From positions 53,246 through 117,245 of the forward strand of contig JTDE01001386.1 of assembly GCA_014338405.1 (NCBI GenBank): DNA of 64,000 bases. Direction: 5' to 3'. The first letter of the stretch is position 1, and every line of letters begins with the position of its first letter. The position numbers were made by a program, and so were the translations under genes. Shown here one piece after another: positions 37,018-47,699 of this stretch. The DNA comes from Paragonimus skrjabini miyazakii. Taxonomy: Eukaryota; Platyhelminthes; Trematoda; Plagiorchiida; Troglotrematidae. A model generated the notes under the pieces. It worked only from the letters and a program-made list of their open reading frames with translations. It did not search any database and was not told the DNA's origin.

Positions 37018-40000
37018 TTACAAAATCTTAGATGAAAGGAACACCGTAATGAATATGGCAATCAGTCTAAAAAAATAAGTGACTCTTCGAACAACTCATT
37101 CAATCGATCATACAGTTACCGTTTCCTCATCTTATCGAAACGTGCAATTTCATCTCACAGTGCATGCAGTGACCCAAAGTCTTTCCGCCATAAATACCGT
37201 AAAGTTTCATTTAATTCAACTGGTCTAGGAAATTCTGTGCGTAAGAAGATAAACACAACTGGAAAAAAGTTAGTATAGGGTATATTTAGGTTGTTTTTAA
37301 CCAGCCGCGTAATTTGAAAGCCTTTGGAGATTTGAAAAAGGAGCTAGTAAAATTCACATTGATAGAATCAAGGTTTGATTTATGTTGACTAATCTAATCG
37401 CCATGACACAATGTTTAAGTATACATTGCAGTCATTCCCAACTTTCACGTGATCTAATTGACCCGGGATAGCTGAAAGTAAACCGCATGGCAATAACAAT
37501 GTCACTGTCATTACTAACTGTTAGGAATATATTAATGATTAAGTATGTTGTGAAACGAAGCTAAAAGATTACCTGCAGTATAACTTCAGAGTAAGCTAAC
37601 GCAGCAATACGAAATAGTCCCGCTTGCATGGCATCTCTTACTACTGGCAAACAGCCCTGTTGACCGATAGGTTAGACGACTAGAAAAGAGCAGAACCTAC
37701 CGGTCTATTGCTTGGATTTGAACCACAAGACAGAATTGGTCTTCTTCGATCAAAATCCCACACACCATTTTTACCACAACACTGGAGCTGCAAAAAAAAT
37801 CGAAAATCGTGAGACGAAGTTTTGTTCACTTTTTTCAGAGAGTCACTCATAATAGAAAATGAATACTAACAATGACAAACCTTTCTACGTTAGGGAGATA
37901 CGCATTTTTGGTTGCCACAAAACTATTCTTCCAGTCATTTCCTAATTTGTGTCAATAAAACTGATCGCTGTCTGGGTCGTTATAAATGTGTCTAGAAAAT
38001 GTTGATGCTTACAGCAAAATTACTTCCACTGCGTCATCTTCGTTAACGCTAGCGTCAAGTGAAGGTTTCATTCTAATGTATAATTGTCACGAACCTCAGA
38101 AGAAGAAGCATTGGGTTCAAGCTAGAAGTTTCGTCCACCACCTTAGTAAACAATCACTTGATAAATGTTTACTATTACAAGCATCTAACACTTCCAAGTT
38201 AATGTTACCACCTTCAATGCTTCCTATCAATTTCTCCTCCTTACGCGGTTTACACCGTCTTTTATGTCTCAGCCATAAAGTTCTACGGTTGGTAAACATT
38301 TTCTTGACTACTGTTCCGACTGATCAGCCCTTTGTTTTTTATAGTAACTACTGACCGCCTACTGACTCAAATGTGTACTTGTATGCAGCTCAATAATTCC
38401 AGTATTGTGTCATTTCAGTGTTGCTTAAAATTAGTTTGTATTATCCGCTACCATGAATAAAACTATTCTTTGTCATATACCAGTAAACATTGGTCAGACA
38501 CAGATTTGTTCTTTAAAGTGTAAGGTTATGTAGACTCACTTTAAAATGTAAAAAGTTCAAAAACTTTGTGTCTTCATCTACCATCAGTTTGCTCTCGTTA
38601 TATTGTGTGACCAAACTAGTCAACAACTGGTCCAAATCATCCTCTATCTTTTTGGAATAAATTCATTTGAATTACAGCCTTGTTGCTTACTCTCATGTAG
38701 TATTTCGAAGTCCATAGTCCACATCCAAGATAGACACCGAAGATGAGAACCGTGAAGACTATAAACTGCAAGTAAGTAATACGACGTATGAGTGGGGTGA
38801 ACAGTGAAATTCACGTAACTCAGAAAAATTGAGAAGAACAAAAGTGGTACTGTTACTTCTGGCTGAATGCTCAACGATTTTGCATCCTGACAGACCGGTG
38901 GACATTGAAATGAACTTGAATTTTATTTCCTGATGATACTGTTTATACAATAACTCATCAAGTAGCCCCATTGAACTACTGATACAATTTAGCTTTATTC
39001 ACAGCAAAATCTTGTTTTGTTTTGCTGCCTCATACGCCGCGGGTAACAGCTTGCAGTTCAGCCCAGGTGGGTAAGTACGGAGTAGAATACACTGGCAAAA
39101 GTGGACCACCGAACAAAATCAGTAGTTATCTGAAAATATGTTCTTAGTGATCGTCCTGTCTACCTGCTGATTCTATTTTACAGACAGGTAAATAAATATT
39201 GTAACAGGGTGAAGGCCAACATGGTTATCAGTAGTTGAACAGGACGAACACGAAGCATCTGAATTTGACCTACATGCCATTGACTAAGTGATTATGCTAC
39301 ACCTCGTACACTACTATTTTGGTGCGGACTTGATTGTACAAATATGTTGCTTCGGTTTACTTTGGCTGACGTTGTTCCCGAAAAAATCAAATCACTAGAA
39401 ACCAAGTCCTGTTGCAACCATATTCATTACCTTTCCAACAACTAAAAACAATTATCGACAATTGCTTACAACCCAGTTGAAATTAGTTGTAAAATTCAGA
39501 TTTAACCAGTAAACTATTTATGTTCTTTTTAGTCTCCGATTCTCAAGTCGAACTTTGAATTGCGTGGCTTCAGAATACATAGGCGGTCAGGTATTCTGTT
39601 GTATGAATGTAACCATATTTTGACGTCAAACGTTTGGTCATAATATCTAAAGTTGGGTAAACAAATTGACCTTCAGCAAATTTTTTAAGTCAGTTTGTCT
39701 CTTTTCTCCGGCTAATTATTCGGTATTTATTTTACGTAAAATTTGTACACAAAATCTTTTCAGTTAAACTTTTCAGCGGATTTGATAGTCTGCTTTGATC
39801 ACCAAGGTCTAATATGTAAGTTGATCTTTGAAGGTAAACGTACCTGAAGGTATCCCAAAGTATACATAAGCGAGGTGAACAGATTAATCAGTGGTTTTAG
39901 TAGCCTGAGTATATTTCGGCGAACCAACTTGTGCTCACTAATTACTAGTTAACTGAAGTGAACTACAGTCTCCTTCAAAAGTTGTATGATGAGGTAACCA

Positions 40001-42233
40001 AGGAAAGATTGAAATAACGAATTTAGTTTTCTCATGGTCACCTGCGCCTCTCATTCTGAACAGATTTATGTCTGAATATCCGATTCCGGACAAACTATAG
40101 TAATTGGTGAGAGGAGTTCACAAAAACGATTTTGACAATGTATCAGACGGCACTTTACTGCGGAGTGACAGACACATATTGCGATTAATTGTGTCTTTAG
40201 GAAAATCAAACCGTTCAATAATGACTGAAGCAAATGAATCGCAGATACGGAGAACCAGAGCATCACAAACTCATACATGTGTTGGTTCTACCATAGTTTT
40301 CTGTCATAAAGGAGGCACTGTTAACTAGTTCACTCTGCTCCCAGAAGGTGGGATGCATATTTCGTACGAGATGCCTCAGTAAAAATTTGTAATCGATCGT
40401 TACCAGATGTGCATACGATCCGGGCGTGACCCAATGGTACCCATCCAGTAGCGCGCATTTGGGCATTCTGCAATCCGTAAATTTTTATGTAGTTGTACCG
40501 GTCGGTTCTTCCATCATAACTCTGATTATAAACATAGTTACTCAGATACAACTCATACTGGACTTAACGATCCAGATGAGAAACCACGCTGCTGATATTC
40601 GCAAATCGAACAGATAAATAGGCTATGAAATAATTAACGATATTCCGAAGTTGGCTTGAATTCCTGACAGGTCAAAAGGTTACATCTACTAGAAAGTAGT
40701 TTGCAAGAGTCCTGTTTCAACTTCACGAATGAGGCGTTCAAAGTTTATTTTACTTAGTTGGAGACTAAATATAATTCTCCTTCTAATCACATATTCCACC
40801 GGTTAAAATACTGTCACTCCCTTAATTTATGTGTACAAGTTAAGAAACAAAAATTTCTTTGTCGTAACCTGTTACACTGAAAACAGCAGCTTCCAGCATT
40901 CTTTATTCAATACTTAGTCTTCGTTCTTTCGGTAGTAGTAACCGTATCCATCTTTTTGCTACACCCTAGATGCAAGAGTGAAGCACTTTATTTCATGGAT
41001 CGATGACTACATATTTGAACTGGGATGAATTCGCATTGCTTCAGACTTCGTTAACCGATCCCAAACACGCATTCAATCGGATTGATATCTGGTGATTCAG
41101 GTGGTCAGGGTCAATTTTAACCTTCGATTGATTCTAGTCATTTGCTCTTCAGAAGATATGTATCTTCGCATGATCCAACTGCTGAGGTTGGTGAAAGCAC
41201 CAATTTGAAGGTGGTCTGAAGTGCTTGCGATTACTTCTCCACATTTATCTGTGAGCATCTCGTGTATGAGGTTCGGGTCGGGCCTCATTGGTTAAACTCA
41301 CTCTGACGCACTATGACGGTGGACAATCGCATGGTCCACGACAATTGCTATTGTCTTCCTCTCTTCTGCTAGTAATGACACACGATACGGTCTTCCAGAA
41401 AAAGTCTGTTCTTGGAAACGCCGGCGCTGTTGCGAACTATTTCGCTTTCACCAACCCCTGTAAGCGTCAATCCCTCATTTCTTTAGTTATTCTTCGTGCG
41501 CTTCCTCCTTTACGTTTCATGTTTTCGTTGTCACAAAGTGCAATATTCACCTCCATGACAATGGTTCGGAAACTGCAGGATTGTGAAATTCTGCTGTCCT
41601 CAGTCGTTCGTTCGAAATATGCCAGTAACCTGCTAGTCCTCGTTCTAAATCGACATAATGTGCCCGGGAAATGATGACAATAAAATCAGTCCGTCCTATC
41701 GATCGTAATACTACATATTTATGATGGTGCTATTGCATAGCCCTATGACCTAAAGCAGGAGAATGTAGGTGGCAGAACCTACTAGTGTGAAAAACAATCT
41801 GTGATCTATCACACAAATGCAGATAATGACGCAAAGCACATATCTTATGTCATCTAGCAGCGACATGTAGAGACAGTAACCTATAGTTGAAAGGTGGTCA
41901 TTTAAGCTTTCTATAGGAAGAATGCCTCTTATCAACCTGTGCTGCAGCTGTTTGGCGAAAGCAGTCCCGAAATCAATAGGCAAAATTTATCACTTACCAA
42001 ATTTAACAGATTTTTGGAACGCTTCACTATTCCAGCACATCCGACACTGTTTATACCGAGTAGCAAAATCCCACAGACTCCTAAAATGACTGCCTCTATA
42101 GTAAAATGAACCTCACGGAACACGGATGTTACTCACCGATAAACAGTTTGTTGAACCCATGAAGGCGCATTACTCGATGATCTGCATAGAAAGACTCGTA
42201 CAGACTCAGAGTAATGCTCAAACAACCGGAACA
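37018..42233 (-). CDS. tetraspanin, partial multi-exon gene (minus strand)
   Basis: Tetraspanins are four-helix membrane proteins that organise membrane microdomains; in trematodes several are tegument surface proteins. Exons read on the minus strand: 42233-42137 (end of TM1, CSGCLSITLSLY, and the small loop); 42095-41998 (TM2: VILGVCGILLLG followed by GCAGIVKRSKNLLNL, the conserved G-C-x-G-x-x-x-x-S pattern); possible 40557-40441 (large-loop helices, ending MRATGW, weak donor gtacca); 37787-37701 (LQCCGKNGVWDFD with the CCG signature, then LSCG); and 37656-37573 (GC motif, GCLPVVRDAMQAG, running into TM4). Introns of 41 and 44 nt join the first pair and the last pair. Four loop cysteines fit the minimal tetraspanin class. 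The 5' exon with the start of TM1 and the TM3 exon were not found. A hydrophobic final piece (LIAIFITVFLSSKIL, 37065-37018) completes TM4 but is one base out of frame with the acceptor at 37066, so an indel, error or pseudogene is possible. Confidence 0.6.
37986..38354 (+). other. unassigned 122-codon frame antisense to the tetraspanin
   Basis: The frame is open for 122 codons with a leucine/serine-rich, low-information composition, and an AATAAA lies about 100 nt downstream (38457-38462). No domain is recognised. It lies inside a long tetraspanin intron, and a chance ORF is the default reading. Confidence 0.2.
41040..41674 (-). mobile_element. decayed Tc1-like transposase inside the tetraspanin gene
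   Basis: On the minus strand the series begins with a basic helix-turn-helix linker region (KRKGGSARRITKEMRD, then ATAPAFPRT near 41500). It ends with the C-terminal DDE landmark PPESPDINPIECVFG (about 41105-41061), the SPDLNPIE signature of Tc1/mariner transposases. Just before it, a YLLKSK-x-LESIEG stretch occupies the place of the HTS...WL segment. The middle is deleted or unreadable, and several stops occur. Terminal inverted repeats were not identified. Confidence 0.65.
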
Positions 42234-42239
42234 CTGCTC

Positions 42240-44550
42240 ACGGAATGAGAATGCATCTCTCTGAACATACCCATGATACGCAGCTCAGACTGAACAACAA
42301 GTGGTGTAAGTTCAGCGTGCATTGTTGGTTCGTAATAATTGCGTGCGTGTAGTAATAATCCTGTTCCATGATGCCACTATTGTTATCTGAACTGGGCAGG
42401 TCTGTAAAATATGTGCGCAGCCATTTCTGCTACATTCATTCATGCAGTGGTGAAACGCAATCTCAGTTGGCCATTATGCAAATAGCATAGTTTGTGACTG
42501 TCATATGAACCTACGTGCGTCTCGGTGTGCACAGCACGTGTGCGTTCTTGCATTAGTTACATGCACTTACCACTACGTTCGGTCACGTGGACGGCCCTTT
42601 TCGACTGAGGCTGCAACTTCGTACATTGGGGGACAACGAGGCAATCGCACGGACACGCGGTTCCAGTCAGCGAACAAATGACACATGTCTGCACTTGGAG
42701 TTTCTCTTGATTGGCTAAAATGCGCCAGTGGTGGGTTCTTGAATTTTGCTTTTGTGAAGTCGAATAGAAATGTCTTTATCTGACAGTCTTGCAACTAACT
42801 CGTGACCCCATGATGCATAAAGAGGACAAGCCACCTATCAGAGGATGCCCTCAGTCTGTATCAGTCATTGTGCCATCCATAGTTTGGTTCTTACGTGACT
42901 CAATCTTCTGCATACAACGGATTTTTGTGATCTTCTTATTCTTAACTCTCACTGACCCGTAAATTCTCGATTAATCGCACCTCGACGCTTAGTAATACCC
43001 GGAACTAGTCAATCGTACAGGACAGGTACACATACGAAAGCCCATCAGTTTCTTCTGACTGTAGTCGCAACAGCCTCAGAAGTATTATGACAGGAAAAAT
43101 GATGGCAATAAGTCGTATATTTAAGAAGGGATTGGGAATGTCAGTAAAATCGTGTTCTCTTTAACAGTTGTTGGGCGAGTAACAACGACTGATATCTATG
43201 AGTAAAAACAAGAGTTGAAAAATGTCAGTTGATGGTGTTTGGTGTAATAATGCACTCCTCAAACAATCATCCAGAACGACCAGGATTAGAAAACATTAAG
43301 ATGAAGATAATAAGGAATGCCAATGAGCAAAACTTTCATTTGGTACGTGTGCGAACACTGATATGCAATTTTTATCTAGGTTCCCTGTTGCGAGCTCAAG
43401 TGAGAATATTTGAACGGAGCAAATGAACGCGATATATGGTTACAGTCAGGTTCACTAGAAAAACTACTCAATTGTTCGTCACTACAAGTCCGCAGTTAAT
43501 TGTCTCGTCGACACGATCCGTGGTAGCCATCGTTTAGGTGAGTCTGTGACAATGACAATTCAGTTATTCTTAAGCTGATTGCTTACCGACTAACAAGGCC
43601 TTATCGACCAGATCAAGAAGCCTACAATTTCTCTTACTGTTTGATTATATCCGCGCAATTGATTATCGGAAGTGTGAGTATTCTTGAGTTCCTGACCGTT
43701 AAGTGTTTGTGCCTTACCTGTGGTGGACCGGTTATCACAACACAACGACCGCTCAGTCTATCGTGCCTTCAAGTTGTTTGTTTTGAGACAAGTAGCCCTC
43801 CAAAAATAGGTAGGAGTCTACCCTATCCTTTGTATAAGCCTGGAACTCTTTCAATTCGTGGACTGGTTCCGTCTTTGGCCTACAAGATTTTAAAAACGAA
43901 CCCTACTGAAAACCTAAGATGTGTGACCAACCTATATAATTGCTGTGACTTCAGAAGATGGTCAGAATGTACTGCAGAGCTTGTTACTTAGTAAGTGCCA
44001 CACCTGTCGCCTTACTGAAGATGCGCCACTTATTCCGCATTGTTCTAGTGAATTTATGAACCCAGCTGCTAGTCAAAAATGAGTTCCAAGGCCGATCGAA
44101 GCGAGTGAACAACTATCGCTACAACAGCCGGCTGACCTGATCTACGGTACTAACAAAAGCCATAGCCCCAAGCTACTGTGATACTATCTAGTAAGCTTGC
44201 TGATTCCACGGTTTATGTTGCTGCCAAGAATAATATCCCACTCTCTGTTAACCCTGGTCAGTCAAGCTGACGTTCACAAACAAACTTTTCAGAACCTACG
44301 ACACCCATGCAATTATAGCTGACCCACCTAGTCAAAGTGAACGGAAAGAAGCTAGGAAAAATCCAGCCCATTCACGTTGACGGACGCTGCAAGGCAAACA
44401 ACGTAGACAGGGGAGTTAGCACACTCAGAATGATGCCACCAAACTTGTCCACCTGCCTGAAAGTGGTTCAACAGTGCTAGTTGGATGGGAGAAGCTTGAC
44501 CGGAAGGGAAGTTTGAAAATTTTCCTAACATTTAGGCTTTCCTTATATCC
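42240..44550. other. region 5' of the visible tetraspanin exons
   Basis: The missing first tetraspanin exon should lie here or further right. I tested strong minus-strand donors near 42562, 43588 and 43713 (reading cacttac, cttacc and ttacctg on the plus strand), but none preceded a hydrophobic TM1-like frame. A 116-codon plus frame (43641-43991) is unassigned; it may belong to the 5' part of the CR1-like element that follows. Confidence 0.35.
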
Positions 44551-44579
44551 CTCCAGAGTGAATTCAGAGATTGGAAAAG

Positions 44580-47015
44580 AGCACCGACCCTAAGTATGCT
44601 CTCACACCGTGTTCACTACGGGATGCTCTTCATGCCGTAGCTGACTTAGAGAACCTTATGGTTTTGCAACAGGCCAGCCACAACAGGGGTGAGAACTCAG
44701 TTGGGATACACCCTGACCGAGACAAACAGACGACTGCTGTCGCTATCTGAGGCTCAAGGAGTTGAACGTATGCGCAGGAATATTACTATATACATTGTGC
44801 CTGTTGCGGGAAGCAATGAGACCGTTATTCAAGCAGTGCGCGATCTAGACCGGTGGAGACTCCTAGCATTAATCATTGGACCGTTTGGCCTAACAGTCAT
44901 CGGCGTAAATCGTCCGCTTCGGTCTGCATACTTAGCTTCGATAAGTGCGCTTTGATTTTTGTGAATAACCTTCTTAACGGAAGAACTGGCAAAGCAAGTG
45001 CATATGGCTTGACTCGCAGCTCGCTCACAGTTGCATAATGAGATCAGACACTATTCTGACAGACCACGAAGTATCAGACCAGAATGGAGACAACTGTACA
45101 CTGTCGAAAAACTGTTTGCAATCTTTCCTAATATCGTACCAGGGGACCATCATGCAGATGCCAAATCCACTTCGACAGTTCACAACAACCTCAATTCGCC
45201 GCCATTCCAATAGGGATGGCGACCCCAATGTAAACTACAATATACCAGCCCAGCCCTTCTCACTGGAGAAATATTCACAAGTAGGTTTATCTGCTATGCG
45301 TATCGTAGGCAATGAATCTGCTACTTGGTGTTGTTGTTACACCAACGCGGCGTCATTCTTTTATAAACTGGATGAATTTCGTGACCTCCGTTCTCGACGA
45401 AACCCATTTATAGTAGGCATAACGGAGATCTGGTGTAAAAGGAAAGTTTGGGATGGATAATTGTCCATCATCCGTATGACAGTGTTTAGCAGTGGTTGGG
45501 AAATCGGTGAAGGGGTGGTGTAGCTGCTTATTTGGGATTCCACCTAAAAACCTCAAATGTTCGTGACAGGGTGCTACTAAACCTTCTGGAATAAGTCTGG
45601 CAAGTGGTCAAAGTCACTAAAAACTTCACCCGTTCGATTGGTTTGATTCACAGATCGCCTTCGGGACACAAGGATGTCGACATCCATTTACACAATATTT
45701 TACATTTTCAGGCCATGCTTAAAAATTAAGGACCGACAATTTTAATTACTCACAGCTAGACTTCAAGAACCATTTAGTCAATACTGCAACGTCTTTGTTC
45801 GCCAGAGAGTTCTTCGAGGCAGTAACGGAAGCTGGATTACTCCAGCGTGTCCAGGACTATACGAGGATGCGCGTGGACCGAGCGCCGTCTTATCTTGAAT
45901 ACACTCTTATCAACGAGGTTGGCATGGTAAGCAATCCAAATATCACAGCTCCACTTGATCGCAGCGAGCATGGGATAACTGAGCTCAGCCATCTATATGA
46001 AAGTGAACAATATATTTGCCAAAGTAAATGTCTAACTGTCGGTCGCTAGTCAAACTTCGTAGGGCTTAAGACATAGCTTAACAAGGTTGAGTGACCTGAC
46101 TCTTTCATCACACTCAACTTAGATTATCACTGACAATTCAGTGTTGAGGAAATCTTTGATGCCGTTAACAACCATGCTCCGAAGCCACACCAGGAGCTCG
46201 GAAATTTCACATTTGGACTCGGTTATGCATCCGTCCCATTGTCCCATATAGAATCCACCAAATGATCCAGGGGATCGACTACTCCGGCAGGATTTCTCCA
46301 ACAGTTCACGCTGGAAACCACCAACACCACTGTTGAGCGTAGAAATTGTATTAATAATGAGCCGTTTGGCGGATTTATGTGTGGCGTGGCTTGGCTTGAC
46401 TTCGTGGATCAGCTGGTAGAGCGTTTGCTGTGCTGATGCATGGTGTTTCTGTCGCTGGTTCGAATTCAGCTGAAGCCCTGACTTTTCACAATTGGGTCTC
46501 ATCTAAAATCATAAATCTATTAAACTACTAACTGCTATCCAGTTTAGTCAAATCACCAATGTTGCTCTAAACCTAAGAAATAAAGCTCTGGTGAGTTCTA
46601 GAATGTTTGTAAAAGGTAGAAGTCTTATGGAGCGGTTTGAACTTGCTAACCCGGTGGTCCATAGAGAATAACTTCCCGTTTAATGTTAAAAGCGTAAGGT
46701 TATGTAAGTTCTCTATCAAAACTGCGTTGGGGACACAAAGCTACTCAAATCAGAATGCGAACAAGACCTAAAGACCATGGTGATAGACAATTTGAGTCTG
46801 TCTATAAGTTGTGCTATCACGGCTGAAAAAGCACAATTAATCCTGAACCTTCTAGCAAGAATGCGCGGAATAGTCCACCTTGAAGTGTTTCCTAATATGT
46901 CCGCCTCCATATTCCGCCCACACCTAAGAACAGCCATAAAGGCCCGTCGTCCCAATCATAGAAAAGATTTGGCACATAGTGAAATTGTTCAGACACGGGT
47001 CACGAGAGGAATTAT
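44580..47015 (+). mobile_element. CR1/jockey-like non-LTR retrotransposon, internally deleted
   Basis: Three parts are readable in order. An ORF1-like segment (SLRDALHAVADLENLMVLQQ from about 44615, then a frame shift to MRRNITIYIVPV at 44770 and a DLDRWR-x-L stretch) is typical of CR1/L2-clade ORF1 C-termini. An APE-type endonuclease follows, with YTNAASFFYKLDEFRDLRS and FIVGITEIWC (about 45334-45440) and then FAREFFEAVTEAGLLQRVQD...APSYLEYTLINE...APLDRSEHGI (45795-45990), in which the catalytic SDH reads SEH. The last part is an RT-thumb segment, CEQDLKTMVIDNLSLSISCA...FRPHLRTAIKARRPNHRKDL (46750-46980). The RT fingers and palm are missing, and a SINE occupies 46398-46505. Confidence 0.75.
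46398..46505 (+). repeat. tRNA-derived SINE (TAGCTCAG type), copy 2
   Basis: It has an A box ggatcagctggtagagc (46406-46422), a B box ctggttcgaattcag (46455-46469) and a tail ...cacaattgggtctcatct shared with the other two copies. It is inserted within the CR1-like element, in the same orientation. Confidence 0.75.
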
Positions 47016-47499
47016 AGAGACCAGGAAGTCACCTACCCAAAAACAGTGTCGGAATTCAGTCAATTTTCGATGAATTACAGGCACTGTACTTCTAAAATAC
47101 ACTACATCCTGGGTATTCCATTGACATATATCCTCCCACCAAATAAGGATGTACGTTTAGGAAGTCACTCGCTGAAACTGTGCAGTTGAACGGCTGATTT
47201 TGTAGACAGAACTGCTTCAAAGTTGGGATTGGTTCACATGGGAACGCATTGCCCAAATTTATGGTTACGGCTGGATCGGTTGAGGGTTTTAATACATTAA
47301 TGGACGGGTACATACATGAGAGACAACCTGTACTACAAGTTTCCCAACCGTCATCCTTCCTCACTCTCACAGGTTCTTAACTGCGCATGTCTGATTGATT
47401 GTTGCCTAAGTGTATTTCAGTGTTTGTTGCTGAAATGAATGGAGCCAGCAATTTCATTGAATGTCTTCATTCAGTCTTCATCCAGTCATTAACTATGGT

Positions 47500-47670
47500 C
47501 GTGAACCAGATTAGCAGATACAGTGGTTCGAATCGCCACGCACTGCCGTACGGACGTAGAATAACCTAGAAAGATATAACTTTAATAAAGAACATAAAAA
47601 TGGATAAAACAAGACTGACTGGAAGAACCAGAAATGTCATAAGTGCAGGCTTGCAATCGGTCGCGGTAAC
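47500..47670 (+). repeat. SINE-like repeat with B box (partner at 7.1 kb)
   Basis: A B box ggttcgaatcg (47525-47535) sits in gtggttcgaatcgccac. An A box cannot be defined with confidence. The body (ataacctagaaag ... ataaaacaagact ... ggaagaaccagaaatg) matches 7110-7240. A poly-G run of nine follows at about 47761-47769. Confidence 0.5.
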
Positions 47671-47699
47671 TGATCATATCGGATGATGGTTCTAACCAA

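Noticed and set aside
37650..37750. Minus-strand gtggttcaaatccaagc taken at first as the B box of another tRNA-SINE
   Set aside because: No A box at the right distance, and the same bases are explained by the tetraspanin large-loop exon (LSCGSNPSN) with good splice sites.
37986..38354. This ORF as the last FANK1 exon
   Set aside because: A better in-phase terminal exon with a good acceptor exists at 36166-36216 and gives the expected protein length.
41288..41674. 128-codon plus-strand ORF as a gene
   Set aside because: It lies antisense to the Tc1-like relic, whose minus-strand frames carry transposase motifs; the plus frame has none.
42570..42800. Minus-strand frame ending at a strong donor near 42562 as the first tetraspanin exon
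   Set aside because: The frame is polar and proline/arginine rich with no TM1-like hydrophobic stretch.
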